This document shows, piece by piece, positions 1 through 11,699 of a DNA stretch of 64,000 nucleotides. The translations under genes were made by a program, and so were the position numbers. This stretch comes from Colius striatus (Eukaryota > Chordata > Aves > Coliiformes > Coliidae), in contig NC_084759.1 in NCBI RefSeq assembly GCF_028858725.1, forward strand, positions 86,906,944 through 86,970,943, in the 5' to 3' direction. Within the stretch, counting starts at the first letter, position 1, and every line of letters begins with the position of its first letter. Under the pieces are notes generated by a model that was not told the DNA's origin, searched no databases, and saw only the letters and a program-made list of their open reading frames with translations.

Positions 1-3000
1 CGGCAGGTCTCAGCACTGATTTCCTAAGCCTCAGTAGATCCAGATCAAAACCTTAAATTAAAACTACCATTTTTTCCCTTCCAAAGCCAGCTTTTGTAAA
101 GTTGATCCCTACAAACAATCATGGCAGTTAACCCTCCGGGGGACCTATATGAGTGCCATGAAACATGCAAATATCATTTATCCAAACATTAGCAGACTAT
201 CTAGCTACAATTGTGATTACAGTTTAATTTCCTAAAATGTTCAACTCAGGCATGAGTGCTATATAGCTATTACAGCACTGATCTGGGGAGTCCTTACATA
301 TTTCTGAAGACATGTCAAACTAAAAAATGACATCACTCAAAACCCTGCAGTAGATCCTTGTGTGATTTTGTCAGACCGGTTCCAATGGCTATTGTAGAAG
401 CCCACGCAGAAAACAAGCTCCCAGAGCTACTGCCTGAGATTGGACAGAGTCCTGACTGCCTCAAGCAGAGTGCTATCAGTACCAATAAAGGCAACCATAG
501 CCTTGCTGTTACCTAGCCCTCTCACTTCTGCTGACTACTATCTCAATGCTAAATTGTATTATCCCTGGACAGGATATTTGTTTGTATGGATTCCATTGGA
601 AGCCTTGTTCCCATACCTAGACATTGCTAAAGTTGAAATAAGCAATGAGAGTAAATTCTAAATGAACAAAATTACCTATGGATGACTCAAAATTGTTAGG
701 GAAATGGACAAATAAAAGGGATGAACATAGTTATGTATATGTATGTGTGTGTCTGCACATTAAGAGTTACATACAGAAAGATCACATTTCTTTTTGTCAA
801 ACAAGGAACTCATTTCCCTCATTCCCCTTTCCCTCAACCTTTAATTTTACCCAGGTGATCATGAACAAGCACTGAATAAAAGTTGTCTCAAAAAACTTCA
901 GTAAACTCTACAAGAACAGATAGCAGAGAATGTTTAATTTCTTCCTAAGGTGTTTACAAATATTACGGGGGGCTTTGCAGACATGACAATGTTTCTGATT
1001 TGGGAGGTGCTGTTCAGAAATTATTCTAGTTGTATAAAGTATAGGCCTATGAGGAGGAGAACCTGCTGATTAGAAAGAAGTTTGAGTTCCTTGCAACTGA
1101 GATAGCTGGTCCGTCTTCCTGTGGATGGGGGATTTAAATGGCTTGGATTCTGGACACTGTGGTCTCCATACTGTGACAACACTTAAGTACAGATTACAAA
1201 CTCTGCAATTAACTTACAGATAGGGTAAAGCCATCTATTTAAAGTGGTAGTGTCATCACAAAACTTGTCTTTCTCTCTCTTTTCCTTCATGCACTTGGCG
1301 CTATGTGGCCCTGGAAGCTTCTTTGTGTGTAAGGGTAAGCGTCTGACACAAACACCAGTGACGTGTTTCTGTAATCCTGATTCTCCTTTGCAAGTCATTT
1401 TAGATCAGATGGTGGGATGGGAGTGACAACGGTGTTTGTAGCTGTCACTCTAGCCCTACTCTGTTCCTTTTCAGAAAACTTTTATGTAACAAAGCAAGCT
1501 GCTGTCACAGTGTGTTTCCTGTGTTTGAAAACAGATGCTTGATGGAACATGTGAGCTAAAACCTCTAGGTACCTGGTAGTGATTTAAACTCATGGGAGTT
1601 GAAAAATCTCCCTCAGTGGACTTGCAGCATTTGGCTGCAGCTTTCCTTCCATTGTGAGATGAAGACAGAAACCACTCCCACCTACAAGCCCACATCCACA
1701 CACCTCTTACCTGCCATAGACCCGAAGGGTTACAGCAACTCATGCGCAACGCAATGTAGATATGACCGCACAGCTTTGGAGCCACTTTGCAACTGAGTTT
1801 ACTGTTGCATTTACAGCATGCCACATCTGAGCTGAGACACTCCCAGAGACAAACTGATGCTGGCTTCAAGCTGGAAATGTCCTGCAGGTGCACAGGCAAA
1901 ACTTCCTGGCCCGGGATATTCTGACAGAGGGTGTCATCTGGCTCTGCGCTTGTGTCACACTGTGACTGTGCTAAAAAATCCCTCTCCAATTTAAATGAGA
2001 ATAAAACCACCTGGTCAGACTGTACAGGAGGCAGCAAGGCATATCCCAATAATCATAGAAATTATGTTCATGACAGGGTCTGCTGCACTCCTCCTTGAAG
2101 GATCTGCCGTCTCTAATAGAACAAAACCCTATTTTCTCTATGTGGCAGCTACTGTACTAATGCATATAGGCTACCAGTAGTTAAGGTTCTCTCTTTTATT
2201 GTGTATTTAAAATACTGCTTGGGCTAGATGATCTTTTGAGGTCCCTTCCAACCCTTAAGATTCTGTGATTTTGTGACATTTATGTCCAACAGGCTACCTA
2301 CAAGCTGGGATTTCAGTGGCTTCTGTGAAGTGCCTCAGATTGCATGAATCTAAATTGAACATACCAGTGTTTCTACTTGTTTCATTGATCGAGTATAATG
2401 GGAAGACAGTCATCAGAAAAATAAAAAGTTACTGACAGACATTTGGCAGGCAATGAAAAGGAAAATAATGAATCTCCTTCCTTTTTCACACTTTTCTGTT
2501 TCACAAAATCTGCATGGGAAGAATAACAGATGTCTTTTGTCACAAATTTACATCTAGGAAGATGTAGCTCCATATATATGGGCTCTACCAATGCAAACTC
2601 TTCTGTCTCATTAATAAGGTCCCCACTGTTAGCAATAACTCATCCCCCTGATTGCAACAACTAAGAAAACATTACATTGATAGAAAATACTATTGAAATG
2701 TTCCTGTGGGTTTTCATACTCTGCAATTCATAGTTTTATCCTTGGAAAAAAACCCACTACTTGGAAAAGCGAGAGGTGGTGGTCAGCCTTTGAGTTACGC
2801 AAAATGTAACTGGATGTTTGTACCCAGAGGATGGGGGAAAAAAAAGATGGAAAAGAAGTAAATTCACTGGGATATGATGCAAAATGAAAGTATTTCCCCA
2901 GCATTTTATAATAATCTTTCTGGAGCAACAAACCCTTTAATTTGTATCATCAAGACAAGCAGTAAGATGTCTGGGTAGACAAGAGGTATAAGAAATTAGG

Positions 3001-3170
3001 CTAAGTCTGGAAACTAGCCTTTGACAAGGTCTTATCTCTAAAATGCATACACAACTTCAATAAATGTCCCAACTTCTCACTATTGTGTACAAATGAAGGA
3101 AAGTAAGAGAACTATTTTTCTCAGCTCCTATTATATCAATCAAGAACATGAGACAAAAATACAACTAAGG
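1..3170. other. Intergenic / possible 3' end of a convergent left neighbour
   Basis: No coding exon could be recognised here on either strand. On the plus strand there is an AATAAA at 875-880 followed by a GT-containing stretch, and further AATAAA copies near 2000 and 3056. In other vertebrates the gene left of DYNLT3 is CYBB, which converges on it, so part of this segment could be its 3' UTR. That is inference from synteny; no CYBB protein sequence is visible. A 579-nt minus-strand open frame at 1471-2049 has no recognisable domain and is treated as chance. Confidence 0.3.
2216..2275 (+). mobile_element. CR1 LINE 3'-end fragment (short)
   Basis: The stretch contains GGGCTAGATGATC, then GGTCCCTTCCAACCC, then ATTCTGTGATTTTGTGA. 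This is the characteristic last ~60 bases of avian CR1 elements ending in ATTCTGTG-like repeats. It is severely 5'-truncated, as is usual for CR1 insertions, and carries no coding sequence. Confidence 0.8.
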
Positions 3171-5305
3171 CAAAACTTTATTTTTTTTGGTAGAAAGAAA
3201 AAATGAAGCAGTCTTATAATTAAGCAGTACTTTCTAGGTTTCTTCTTTTGCAGTAGCCTCATTAAACTGACAGTCTTACTCGGTACATCTCGATTTCAAG
3301 TAAAGCAAAAAAAATCCCAAATGACATTACAAATGTCTGCTTGGAATATTTCTTCTGACCATGGCACTCAAATGTTGATTACAGGGGTATAACAGTCACA
3401 GCTATTTTTACTCATCCACTTCTTAATGGTATCAATTGTACCAAGTCTTTTTCCATTTGCTACCCCACTAATTTTTTTTCACCTTTGCACAATCCCAAAT
3501 ATCAGTGAAACTACTTGCATGTTTGTCAGTTGCATGACTCAGCTCTTGGATGCTGGCACCTAGTTCCATCATTGCTGTCCTAACCCAAATAATGTTAAAT
3601 CTTTATACATTTGAAGGTCAGTACAACATATATACACACACATCTTCACACTACACTTGCCTGCTAGGCAAATGCAGTCTTACAGTATTCATTTTACTTG
3701 CACTTTTACCTAAAGTGAAACTCTATTTGTATGCAAAGCACAAGGTTTTGAACGGTACTGTGAACTACACGTACACTCCTCCCCTCGGCAGTCTCATACT
3801 AGCTATGTCTATACACAATTTAAGCAATGAAATGGGTTTTACTTTGTTCCTTGTACAAGACACTTGCTATGTGCCCTAATTGTTAGTTGTCTGAAAAAAA
3901 AACCAAACCCCAACAATGCTGTGTAATAGTGCTTTCATATTCATTTGTTAAAATCTCCAATAGCTTTACTGTAGCTGTTAGGTAGTCACCAAAGCTGTTA
4001 GGTAGTCTCTCCCAAAGACATGCAGTAATAAAGGAAAAAATGCTATCCCTAAGCAGCATCTGAGAAAACAACTTAATGTAGCTGCCACTTAGTGGCAGCA
4101 ATCATTTAGGCATTTTTGGTATTGATACATCTCTTTGTCATAGAATTTGTGCATTAATCGACAAAAATGTAGGCCCCAATACAGCAAATACTTGCATGAG
4201 TGCAAATGCTTTTTTTCCACATGGAATATTTCAAGTCTTAAGACTCATCAGATGAGCAAAGTTAAGAACTTGCATAAATCTTTGCAGGAGGGGAATTCTT
4301 AGTGCTCAAAACTTAACTGTATTCTAGGACTAAGATCCAATTCTAGACTTAAGAGAATGTAGGAAACATTCCTATAAAGAACAGATATGTTGCTTTAAGA
4401 TAAATGCTTTCAAAGCTAACAAAAGCCTCTAGAAATGTGTGTGCCTTCTCTCCAAACACTTTAATCCTACCTGGAATAACACGAGTCCAGTCCTACTGCC
4501 CTAGTTCCTGGCTACTGCATGAGGGATCAATAAAGTGCTTGTCACAGTTGTGGAATAAAATCAAATTTAAGTACCTTCAGAACGTTTTCACATTGATCAA
4601 CTATGAATTAAGGGCTGACATCTGATCCCCAGCATATTTCCCTGAATGAAATATTATGTTCTGCATCCTGAAGATAAATCAGAATTCTGCTAGGAATACC
4701 AGGTATTTTTCACCTTTGTCCCAGAGAGGTCATCCTCTGCCTCCAGGGGAAAAGCTCAACTGGATATCATTTCCATGTAAATGTTCAGATTTGACCAAAA
4801 TATGATGCTCATGCAATATCACAAGCACCAGCATTCAGTGTGACAGTTAGCTTTGTTTAATCAAACATGAAGCACCGGTATTGTTTACAGTATATCCACT
4901 CCATAATTGTGTCCATAATTTGTTCCCAAATGCACCACAATCCTGAGAGGTCTTGCTTGCCCTTTGACCTTTCCTTTGATTTGATGTGGTTTGTTCTTCT
5001 TGAATAAAGTAGCTCTGAGATAAATGGTACTGATCTTTGTGGTATCTTCTCATTAACATACTTCTGAATATTTATATTACTAAAACGCTCTTTAGATAGA
5101 TATATATATATATAAATTTTTTTGCTAGCTTTCAGATAATTAATCTATGAGAACTGGCTTCGACTGTATGCTCTCTGTAGAGAACTTCTGGATGTATGTT
5201 CCTCATACAAAAACAAATAATGGTTTGAAATATTTAGCCATGTGTTTGGATGATTATATTTTTTTTTAAAGGCTTCGGTGTTGCTTATATTTATCTTCCA
5301 GTCAG
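3160..5305 (-). other. DYNLT3: DYNLT3 3' untranslated region (inferred)
   Basis: This segment runs from just after the DYNLT3 stop codon to just past the AATAAA at 3177-3182. It is AT-rich, contains a short (TA)n run at about 5099-5113, and has a 15-base direct repeat (3973-3987 and 3993-4007, spacing 20). No splice sites or coding features are needed to explain it. The right boundary is firm because it is the stop codon. The left boundary is inferred from the poly(A) signal. Confidence 0.5.
3177..3182 (-). terminator. DYNLT3: Likely poly(A) signal of DYNLT3
   Basis: On the minus strand this reads AATAAA. It is followed by a T/GT-rich stretch (TTGTATTTTTGTC within about 30 bases), the expected downstream element. 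It lies about 2.1 kb after the DYNLT3 stop codon, a plausible 3' UTR length. It was chosen for its good downstream context; a nearer alternative site cannot be excluded without RNA data. Confidence 0.55.
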
Positions 5306-5382
5306 CTACAGGATAATAGCAACAGCAAACACATTGACAATGCAGTTCATCGTTCGGTTCTCCCATCTCACTGTGCAGGTTC
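5306..5382 (-). CDS. DYNLT3: DYNLT3 coding exon 5 (C-terminus and stop)
   Basis: The exon follows the acceptor TCTTCTAG and enters in the phase left by exon 4: two bases complete Gly92. It encodes [18 protein letters not shown] and then AVAIIL before TAG at 5306-5308. The motif [10 protein letters not shown] and the hydrophobic C-terminal beta strand are the hallmark end of Tctex-type light chains, where the strand forms part of the dimer interface. Confidence 0.96.
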
Positions 5383-8300
5383 CTAGAAGAGATTATTAGA
5401 ACATAAAACCAGAATTCCAGCATCTTTACTCCAGTCACTTGCATCGCAGTGTAGATTACATCCAATTAGTATTAATTATTCAGCTGTGATTTAAGGTAAG
5501 TACTATCACATCATCTTGGCTATCAACAGACATTTACACATTTTCACTAATTTGTGCATTGTTTGCTACCTCACATGAGCCTAGTATGCCTAAGAGTTTC
5601 CAGGCAAACACTATTTCAGCACTTGTTTTTCAAAGCTGGACTTGCAAAAATCCTTGAAAATCTCATCCTGAAATTGGCGAGATGATCACACAAGAAATCA
5701 GAAAAAAGACTGGATCAAATATACTCTAGTGCATTTACTTTCTGTAGTTGTTTCTCTTCCATTATATCAATGTATCAAGGCCTTACAAACCACAGAAATG
5801 AGAAGATTGAATTGTACTCATTTACTTCATGGTTTTTTTTTTAACTAGGTTGACTTTCTGCTGCCCTCTCTTCTTTAAAATTAAATTTTGATTCTCTTCT
5901 AAAAAGACCTTTCTGAGTCTGAGACAGACACAAGATTATTTTCATCTTGCTTCCCTGTGATAATTTGAACCTGGAAAAAAGTGCATTCAGAACTAATTTA
6001 GAAGCAATAAAATATAACCAAAGCCTGGATGACAGTTAAGCAACAGAAACCCATACTTTTAGTCAAACTATTTCTATTTTTTACCAAGTTCTGTCTTCTT
6101 CCAAAGTAGTGCTGTCTCCCTATGGCAGACTGGCAGATATGTTTAGGACTACCCACTTGCATTTAATGCAAGCAACACTTTACTGCCTCTTCAACTTATC
6201 TGTGATTACTGACAAGGATTAAATATTTTGACTCTTGCTTCAGAACGAAAGCACTTCTACTCCTGTTTCTCATCCTTTACAAAGCAATCGCTCTTAATGC
6301 AAGCCCTGACTGCTAATAAAATATTTCTGATGAGAATGTAAACAAGCACCTAATCCCAGAAGCCACTCTTTAAAAATGTCAACCTATCACAACTAAGTAA
6401 CATTTCTCTTACTACAATTGTTTTTTGTTTGAGTGAGGGAACTTACCATCAGTTGTGGTATCCCAGAAGCAAGAGCTTGCTGTGTGAAGACCAGCTCCAC
6501 TCCTCTGCATCACTGCGCAGGTTACTGCAGGATACAGACAAAAAATCAAGGAATTAATTGTTAAGCAGAAGAGTTGAACCATTCAGTGCTTCTGAACTCA
6601 AGCTTGCATTACGTTTTCTAATGGCTGCAGGTGGCATTTGGCCAAGTCAAAACTGGTTTTGAGAACCCCCTCGCCCTCAGTATTATCCTCAAGAACTTGG
6701 AATTCATGATTATTTTTACTTACATAAAGACAACTGCTTTAACAAAATGCTTGCTAATCAGATTATGAGTTTTATCTTTTAAACTGCTTAGATATGGCTT
6801 GTATCATGTGCACTTCCGAAAGGGATTGCAGCTGCTGTCCTCACAGGTACAGCAGAAATCATACTTGATGAGAGTTGTCTCCCAAAAGTTCTGGCTGGCT
6901 GCTCTCTTAAACCACTCTCTAGTAACACGCAGCATGCCTAGACTAACCTGAAACAGCCATAAAGCCAGGGACAATCTGAATCCAATAATTTCAAAACAGA
7001 ACAGAGTGCAAACACTTGCTATTGCATCAACACTTCACAAAAGGACCAAAAATGGGTTAAACTTCAGCTTACTGCCATTTCCCTTCCACAGATATGTGTA
7101 TAACTATAACAGAGTATGACTTAGTATACAGGACAAAAGTCTTTCTGATGTCTATATTTAGAGGAAGCTTGATCCTACTGAAAAGTTTACTTAAGATAAG
7201 CAATTATTTCCTGAACTGTTACCAGCAATTTGATATAATTGTTTTGAGGTTCTTTTAACAGGAAAGACTGCGTAACATGTCATCTTCTGTGCCAAGTGTT
7301 CTTAGCATGCTTAGCCTAGGTGAAAGTTCCACAGGTATTACTAAAACCGTATGTAACAGTAGAGTTCTGGTATCTTCTCTGCTTTCCTGACAGTTTAAAA
7401 CTTTCTGTTGAACATAGCACTGCATTCAAATGAACCTTTCAGCTATTATTTACTGTGACTATGTCAAAAGTATGATTGCTTGTACCTACCGATGTACTTG
7501 TATGTTTTTCCGAGTTTTACCAGATGTGTCAGTGACTGTTCTACTATAGCAGCAGTCCACTGGTTGACTTTGTTGTGATTGTAATCTGCCTTACCTAGAA
7601 CACTTTCTATGCACTAAAAGAGAGGGGGAAAAAAAAAGTTACAGCAAATATACTTCAAAATGTAGAGGTTTAAACATCTCACATCTCAGAAAGACCTGAG
7701 AACTTTTATCTGGCAATTACATTACTTTAAATAACTTGAGCTCATCAAGTATCAGTTGGTGAATGGGAAGTACATAGAGCCTTCTTGGAAACTTATTTTT
7801 AGTACATATTTATCACATTAATACATGGAGAAAAAAATGAGGCTCTGACTACACATTTCTTGTAGATCTTAGCCAATTCCCTATGGAATTCTGGTCCTTC
7901 TGGAAATGTACCCAGTGCTAGAGCTTCTCAGCTCTGATTAAGCTTTCAATCAGAGGTAGAAACACTTGGCTTTACTCCCAGTGTCTGGAGAATCTGTCAT
8001 ACTGTATTTGGCCTGTCAAGGCAGGGACGTCATATAAAGGGTTGAATTATAAATTATCTGACATCCTAGAGCTTGCTGGTTTGTACTGGTGCAGTTCTAA
8101 AAGCGTGGCCCTTTCCCTTCATGTCAGGGCAGGTGGGAAAGGATCTGCAGAACCCCTCTAGGAACTTCTTTCTCAGAGCCATATTTCCCTGCCAAACCTG
8201 ACAGCATCTGTATGCCATCAGCTCTCCATTAACCACTTTCCCGTTACTAGGTATTTAAGTTTAGACCATCAGACTACTCACTTTCAGATTGCTCTTTTTG

Positions 8301-10100
8301 TTTAAAAATTGTTTTCAAAGGCATCACTAGAATAACAAGCTCATGCAGTGCAGCCTCTTGCTCAAACCAAGGCTAACTTCCAAGTTTGCTCATGTTGCTC
8401 AAGGCCTTGTCCAGTTGAGTTTTAAAAATCTATAAGGATGGAGACTCCTTAAGCTCTACCTGCAACCTCTCTAGTGATTAACTACTCTACAGGAGGATAA
8501 AATGTGAGGGGGAGGAATAAAACTGGAGAGCATTTCCTTTACAACTTGTGACTGCTGCCCCTCATTTTTCTACTGTAATCTGAATTCTTCTCTTCATCTA
8601 CCTTCTCTTTTCAGCAGTTGAACACAGCAACTAGATGAAACTTAAAGCAGCTCACATGAAAGCCCATCTTTATTTGATATAAATAATACTTCCATAGAAG
8701 ACTGAATTTATATGAGACGGTCAATGAAAGTAACTGCTTTCACGATAGCACAAGGTGAGGTAAACAATCTCTTTGAAATACAGCTGTTACATAAAACCTA
8801 CCTCCTTAACTATATTGTGGGCCTCATCTGCATTGAAGATCATCTGTAATAAAAATTAATTCTCATTACTTCCGATAGAAAAGTAAATACATGATGCAGG
8901 TTTAGTGTAAGTAACACGTAATCACCAGCCCTTGTGCATTGTGTAGTGTGTTAGTATAACTCTAAAATCTTACTTTTCTTCCCCCAGCACCACACGTACG
9001 TTATGTAGTATTGTTTTGCTAGCAGGTCCAAAAAGCTCGGACCGCAATGAGCTTGAAATAGGTTTAATTTTCACTTCCTGTGATGATTAAATTCCAACAC
9101 TGTCTATGCTTGTTGCAAGAACACTCTCCAAGACAAGAAGCTAAATGGCAAAACTTTTCCTCTGAGTCTTAACCCAGGTTTTTACTGGAATCAGGGACTA
9201 GACTAACTCATTCATGGATTACACCTTGCTGCCAAATGGTAACACAAGGTTTTGCAACCCTAATATTAAAATTACTGGTTTCCATAGTCATGAGCTTACT
9301 CAAGCTACGTTTCTGAGCAGAGAGAAAAATGGCACTCTTTAATGCCTCCTGTTTACTGCTCAATCCCCCTCACCAGCGTTCAGCTTGGCTTCCAAATGAG
9401 AGGCAGCGTGTGCCATTGCACCGTCCACCCCTTCACACCCCTCGATTTCAAAACGCTTAGGCACGGAGAGAAACCTCAAGGGCAGTAGTGTTTCTACGAG
9501 TTTACTTAAGTGAAAACTGGATGCTAGAGACCCGAAGTAAGGCCGCCTGGGGAGGGCACGTCTCCCGGGTCCTGGCTGGCGGTGATCAGCCTGCGGCGCT
9601 GACCGGGCCCAGCCCTTCTGGGTTGTTTTCTCGCAGGAGTAATACAAGAAAAATGGCCGCAGTCTGACAGCTCCACAGCGGGCGGCGGCACCCCCACACA
9701 CCGCTTGCGCTCGCCCCTGCAGGAACTTTTGGCCCCTACAGCCAGCACGGGCCCCCTGAAGCCCCTCGCAGCAGGCAGTGGGCTGGGCCGAGTCCTGGAC
9801 GGCTCGTCCCGCCTTGCGGCGGCCCGCCGGCTGCCGCCCCGGCGTGGGGGTTGCCTAAAGGGCGAGGAGCCGGTGGTCCCCCCGAACTGCCCACCCGTAC
9901 AGCTACAACCTGCAATCGGCCCGGCCAGGGCCTCGGCAGCGCTGCCTGCCCCCCACCGAGCCCCCGGCCGGTTCCCTCCGGCGCGGCAGAGGCAGCACGG
10001 GGCCCGGCTGCTAGCCAGCGGAGGGTCTCGGGCACAGCCCCATGCCCCATCGGAGGGCGGCAGCCCCTACCTCGTCATTACGAGGGTGAAACTCCTCCAT
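5306..10100 (-). CDS. DYNLT3: DYNLT3, dynein light chain Tctex-type 3 (complete, five coding exons)
   Basis: The coding sequence is join(5306..5382, 6447..6524, 7490..7613, 8802..8843, 10071..10100) on the complement: 351 nt, 116 residues plus stop, the usual length for the family. All introns have GT-AG ends. The protein starts [10 protein letters not shown], has [12 protein letters not shown] (residues 13-24), [20 protein letters not shown] (about 41-60), [14 protein letters not shown] (79-92) and ends [21 protein letters not shown]. These are diagnostic of the Tctex-1 fold, and [12 protein letters not shown] favours DYNLT3 over DYNLT1. The family forms dimers that bind dynein intermediate chain and link cargo to cytoplasmic dynein in the cytosol; DYNLT3 is also known to bind the checkpoint protein BUB3. 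The gene is compact (under 5 kb of coding span), starts in a CpG island, and has no frameshift or missing exon. Its right-hand neighbour, SYTL5, is divergently oriented. Confidence 0.96.
6447..6524 (-). CDS. DYNLT3: DYNLT3 coding exon 4
   Basis: The 78-nt exon lies between acceptor CCTGCAG and donor GTAAGT. It completes Val66 and encodes [20 protein letters not shown] followed by DTTTD, with the first base of Gly92. HTASSCFWD is strongly conserved in the Tctex-1 family. Donor and acceptor are both near consensus. Confidence 0.96.
7490..7613 (-). CDS. DYNLT3: DYNLT3 coding exon 3
   Basis: The 124-nt exon follows a pyrimidine-rich acceptor (CCCCTCTCTTTTAG), ends at donor GTAGGT, and leaves one base for Val66. 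It encodes residues 25-65, including [19 protein letters not shown] and the following [11 protein letters not shown], the second helix and first strand of the fold. Confidence 0.96.
8802..8843 (-). CDS. DYNLT3: DYNLT3 coding exon 2 (42-nt micro-exon)
   Basis: A 42-nt, phase-0 exon encodes [14 protein letters not shown] (residues 11-24), preceded by TTTTATTACAG and followed by [18 protein letters not shown] is the conserved first helix of DYNLT3. The exon is a multiple of three and starts with ATG. Skipping it would keep frame, and its first codon could in principle act as an internal start; neither is shown by the DNA. Confidence 0.95.
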
Positions 10101-10530
10101 GGCCCCGGCGCGGGCGGCGGCTGTTCCGGCGGCGGCTGCGAGTCCTGCGCAGCTCCGCCTCCGTCGGGCCGGGCCGGGCCAGGTCGGGTCGGGCGGGGCC
10201 TCCTGCGGCAGTGGCCGGGTGGGTCTCCGGGCCGCCCATCGGCTGTACCTTACGGAGAGGAGAGTGAAGGAGCTCGGGTCACCCCGGGAAAGCCGGACGT
10301 GCTGAACCGAACCGAGCCGAAAAGAGTGACCGCCTGCCGCCGAAGCCCTGTCAGGCCGCCAGTAACCCCGAGAGGCACAGGACTGGTGTGGCCGTGCGCC
10401 CGCTCCCGTGCCGGGGCCGCTCCCGCTTCCCCGCCGGCGGGCGATGCCGCCTCCCGCGGCCGCTGCCAGCTCTTGGCAGGGCCGGGGCGACCCAGCGCCA
10501 AGTGCTGCGACCTGGTGGGTACAGCCCCTC
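9540..10530 (-). promoter_or_regulatory. DYNLT3: CpG-island promoter of DYNLT3
   Basis: An abrupt GC- and CpG-rich block about 1 kb long sits within AT-rich flanks and spans DYNLT3 exon 1 and the start of intron 1. It contains GGGCGGGG-type Sp1/KLF boxes (near 10189-10198) and a pentamer-like run of CGGGC/CGGGT units at about 10168-10199, just upstream of the start codon on the minus strand. No TATA box is apparent, which fits a broad housekeeping promoter. Long open frames in this block on both strands are a by-product of low stop-codon density at high GC. Confidence 0.85.
10071..10100 (-). CDS. DYNLT3: DYNLT3 coding exon 1 (start codon)
   Basis: The exon encodes [10 protein letters not shown] and ends exactly at a GTAGGG donor in phase 0. 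The start context is GGGGCCATGG, a strong Kozak match (G at -3, G at +4). It sits inside the CpG island, and the 5' UTR extends to the right of 10100. The start was chosen because the residues match the DYNLT3 N-terminus and the total length becomes the expected 116. Confidence 0.94.
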
Positions 10531-11690
10531 ATGACAACGGTGAAATGTTTATTTGTCACTCCATTGCTGTAAATGTGCCCTTTGCTGCACATATATAATT
10601 CATGTAGTAGCAGGAGTACCCCCGCCACCCCCCTTTTCTGCCTTCCACCCTTGTCTGACACAAAGCTGCCTTTAGGTTTTAATAATGGCAAATTGCAACT
10701 TCATGTTCTTTTGATTCCGCTTTATTATAAATAATTGATGCCACGTTTTATTTGACACAATAAAAAAATTTTGTATCATCGGATCTTTTATCTCTCTCTG
10801 AAGTTGCCAGGGAAACAGGAAAGACACCTGGTACAAAATAGTGCAGAATTTACAAATGGTGTTTTGTTTGTTTTTGATTTGGTGGGAAGGTCTTGTGCAG
10901 ATTTTCCCCCTGTAGTACCCAGTATTTCTAAACCTGCCCAAACGTGAGAGTGAGGACCAAGGCTGCTCCACCAATACTTTCAGTTTTGGTGGCTTATGTT
11001 TGGACAGATAGATGATGATCTTACAAAGGGTCTCTTGTTCAGTCTTAATTGCACATGCATTGGAAGTACTCTGAAAAACATGAAAGTACAGGGGGAAGCA
11101 AAGCTGAACATTTTTATTGCCTTGCACTCCAACTAGCTTTCATGCTTAATATTTGCTAGTGGCTATAGAAGCCTGAACATGAAGACAAAATCTCTTTGAG
11201 AGCAGATCTTTACGAGAAAAGTGCAGATGGCTGTTGTAATATGAAAACATATAAAACAAAATCTCCTTCAGTATAAAGGGGGTTTTTTGTGTCGTGACCT
11301 CTGTAGTATTTTTGCAGCTGAAGTTAGAGATAAAATTGCATGTTTATTTAAAAAGAAATAATAGCTAGTGGAAGGCTGTGCTGTATATGCATTGGCATCC
11401 TGTAGACAATGCTAGCAGTGCTAAAATAACCCTTGGATCATGTGCATTTTTTATTCTCAGTATTTTCAGATATCATGCATCTTTACAGCTGTATCTTGGA
11501 TGCAATATAGTACCAAAATAAAACAGTATCTACACTGGTTTTTAGTTCTGCTTGGAAATATTAAAATAAATACATTCCTTGAAATATGGGCAACAACCGT
11601 CTCAGTGAATTTCATTAAAAACCAAGAGTGTTCTTGAATGATCAGTGAGTGAGTGTCTATGTAGGTCCTAATGCAAAAAAAAAAAAATGA
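10531..11690. other. Intergenic sequence right of the DYNLT3 promoter
   Basis: AT-rich sequence with no recognisable exon, RNA gene or young repeat. The open frames present (for example 10672-11127 minus) have no domain similarity I can recognise. Confidence 0.5.
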
Positions 11691-11699
11691 CCAATCCTT

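Noticed and set aside
5098-5115. TATA-rich run as a promoter
   Set aside because: It is a short (TA)n simple repeat within the DYNLT3 3' UTR and is better explained as low-complexity sequence.
5145-5465. 106-codon minus-strand frame over the last DYNLT3 exon
   Set aside because: It is a different frame that reads through the acceptor site. The spliced frame gives the conserved C-terminus and stop at 5306.
9705-10598. 297-codon plus-strand open frame, with overlapping frames on both strands
   Set aside because: It lies in the DYNLT3 CpG island, where high GC makes stops rare. The composition is Pro/Gly/Ala/Arg-rich without a domain, and the real exon there is on the minus strand.
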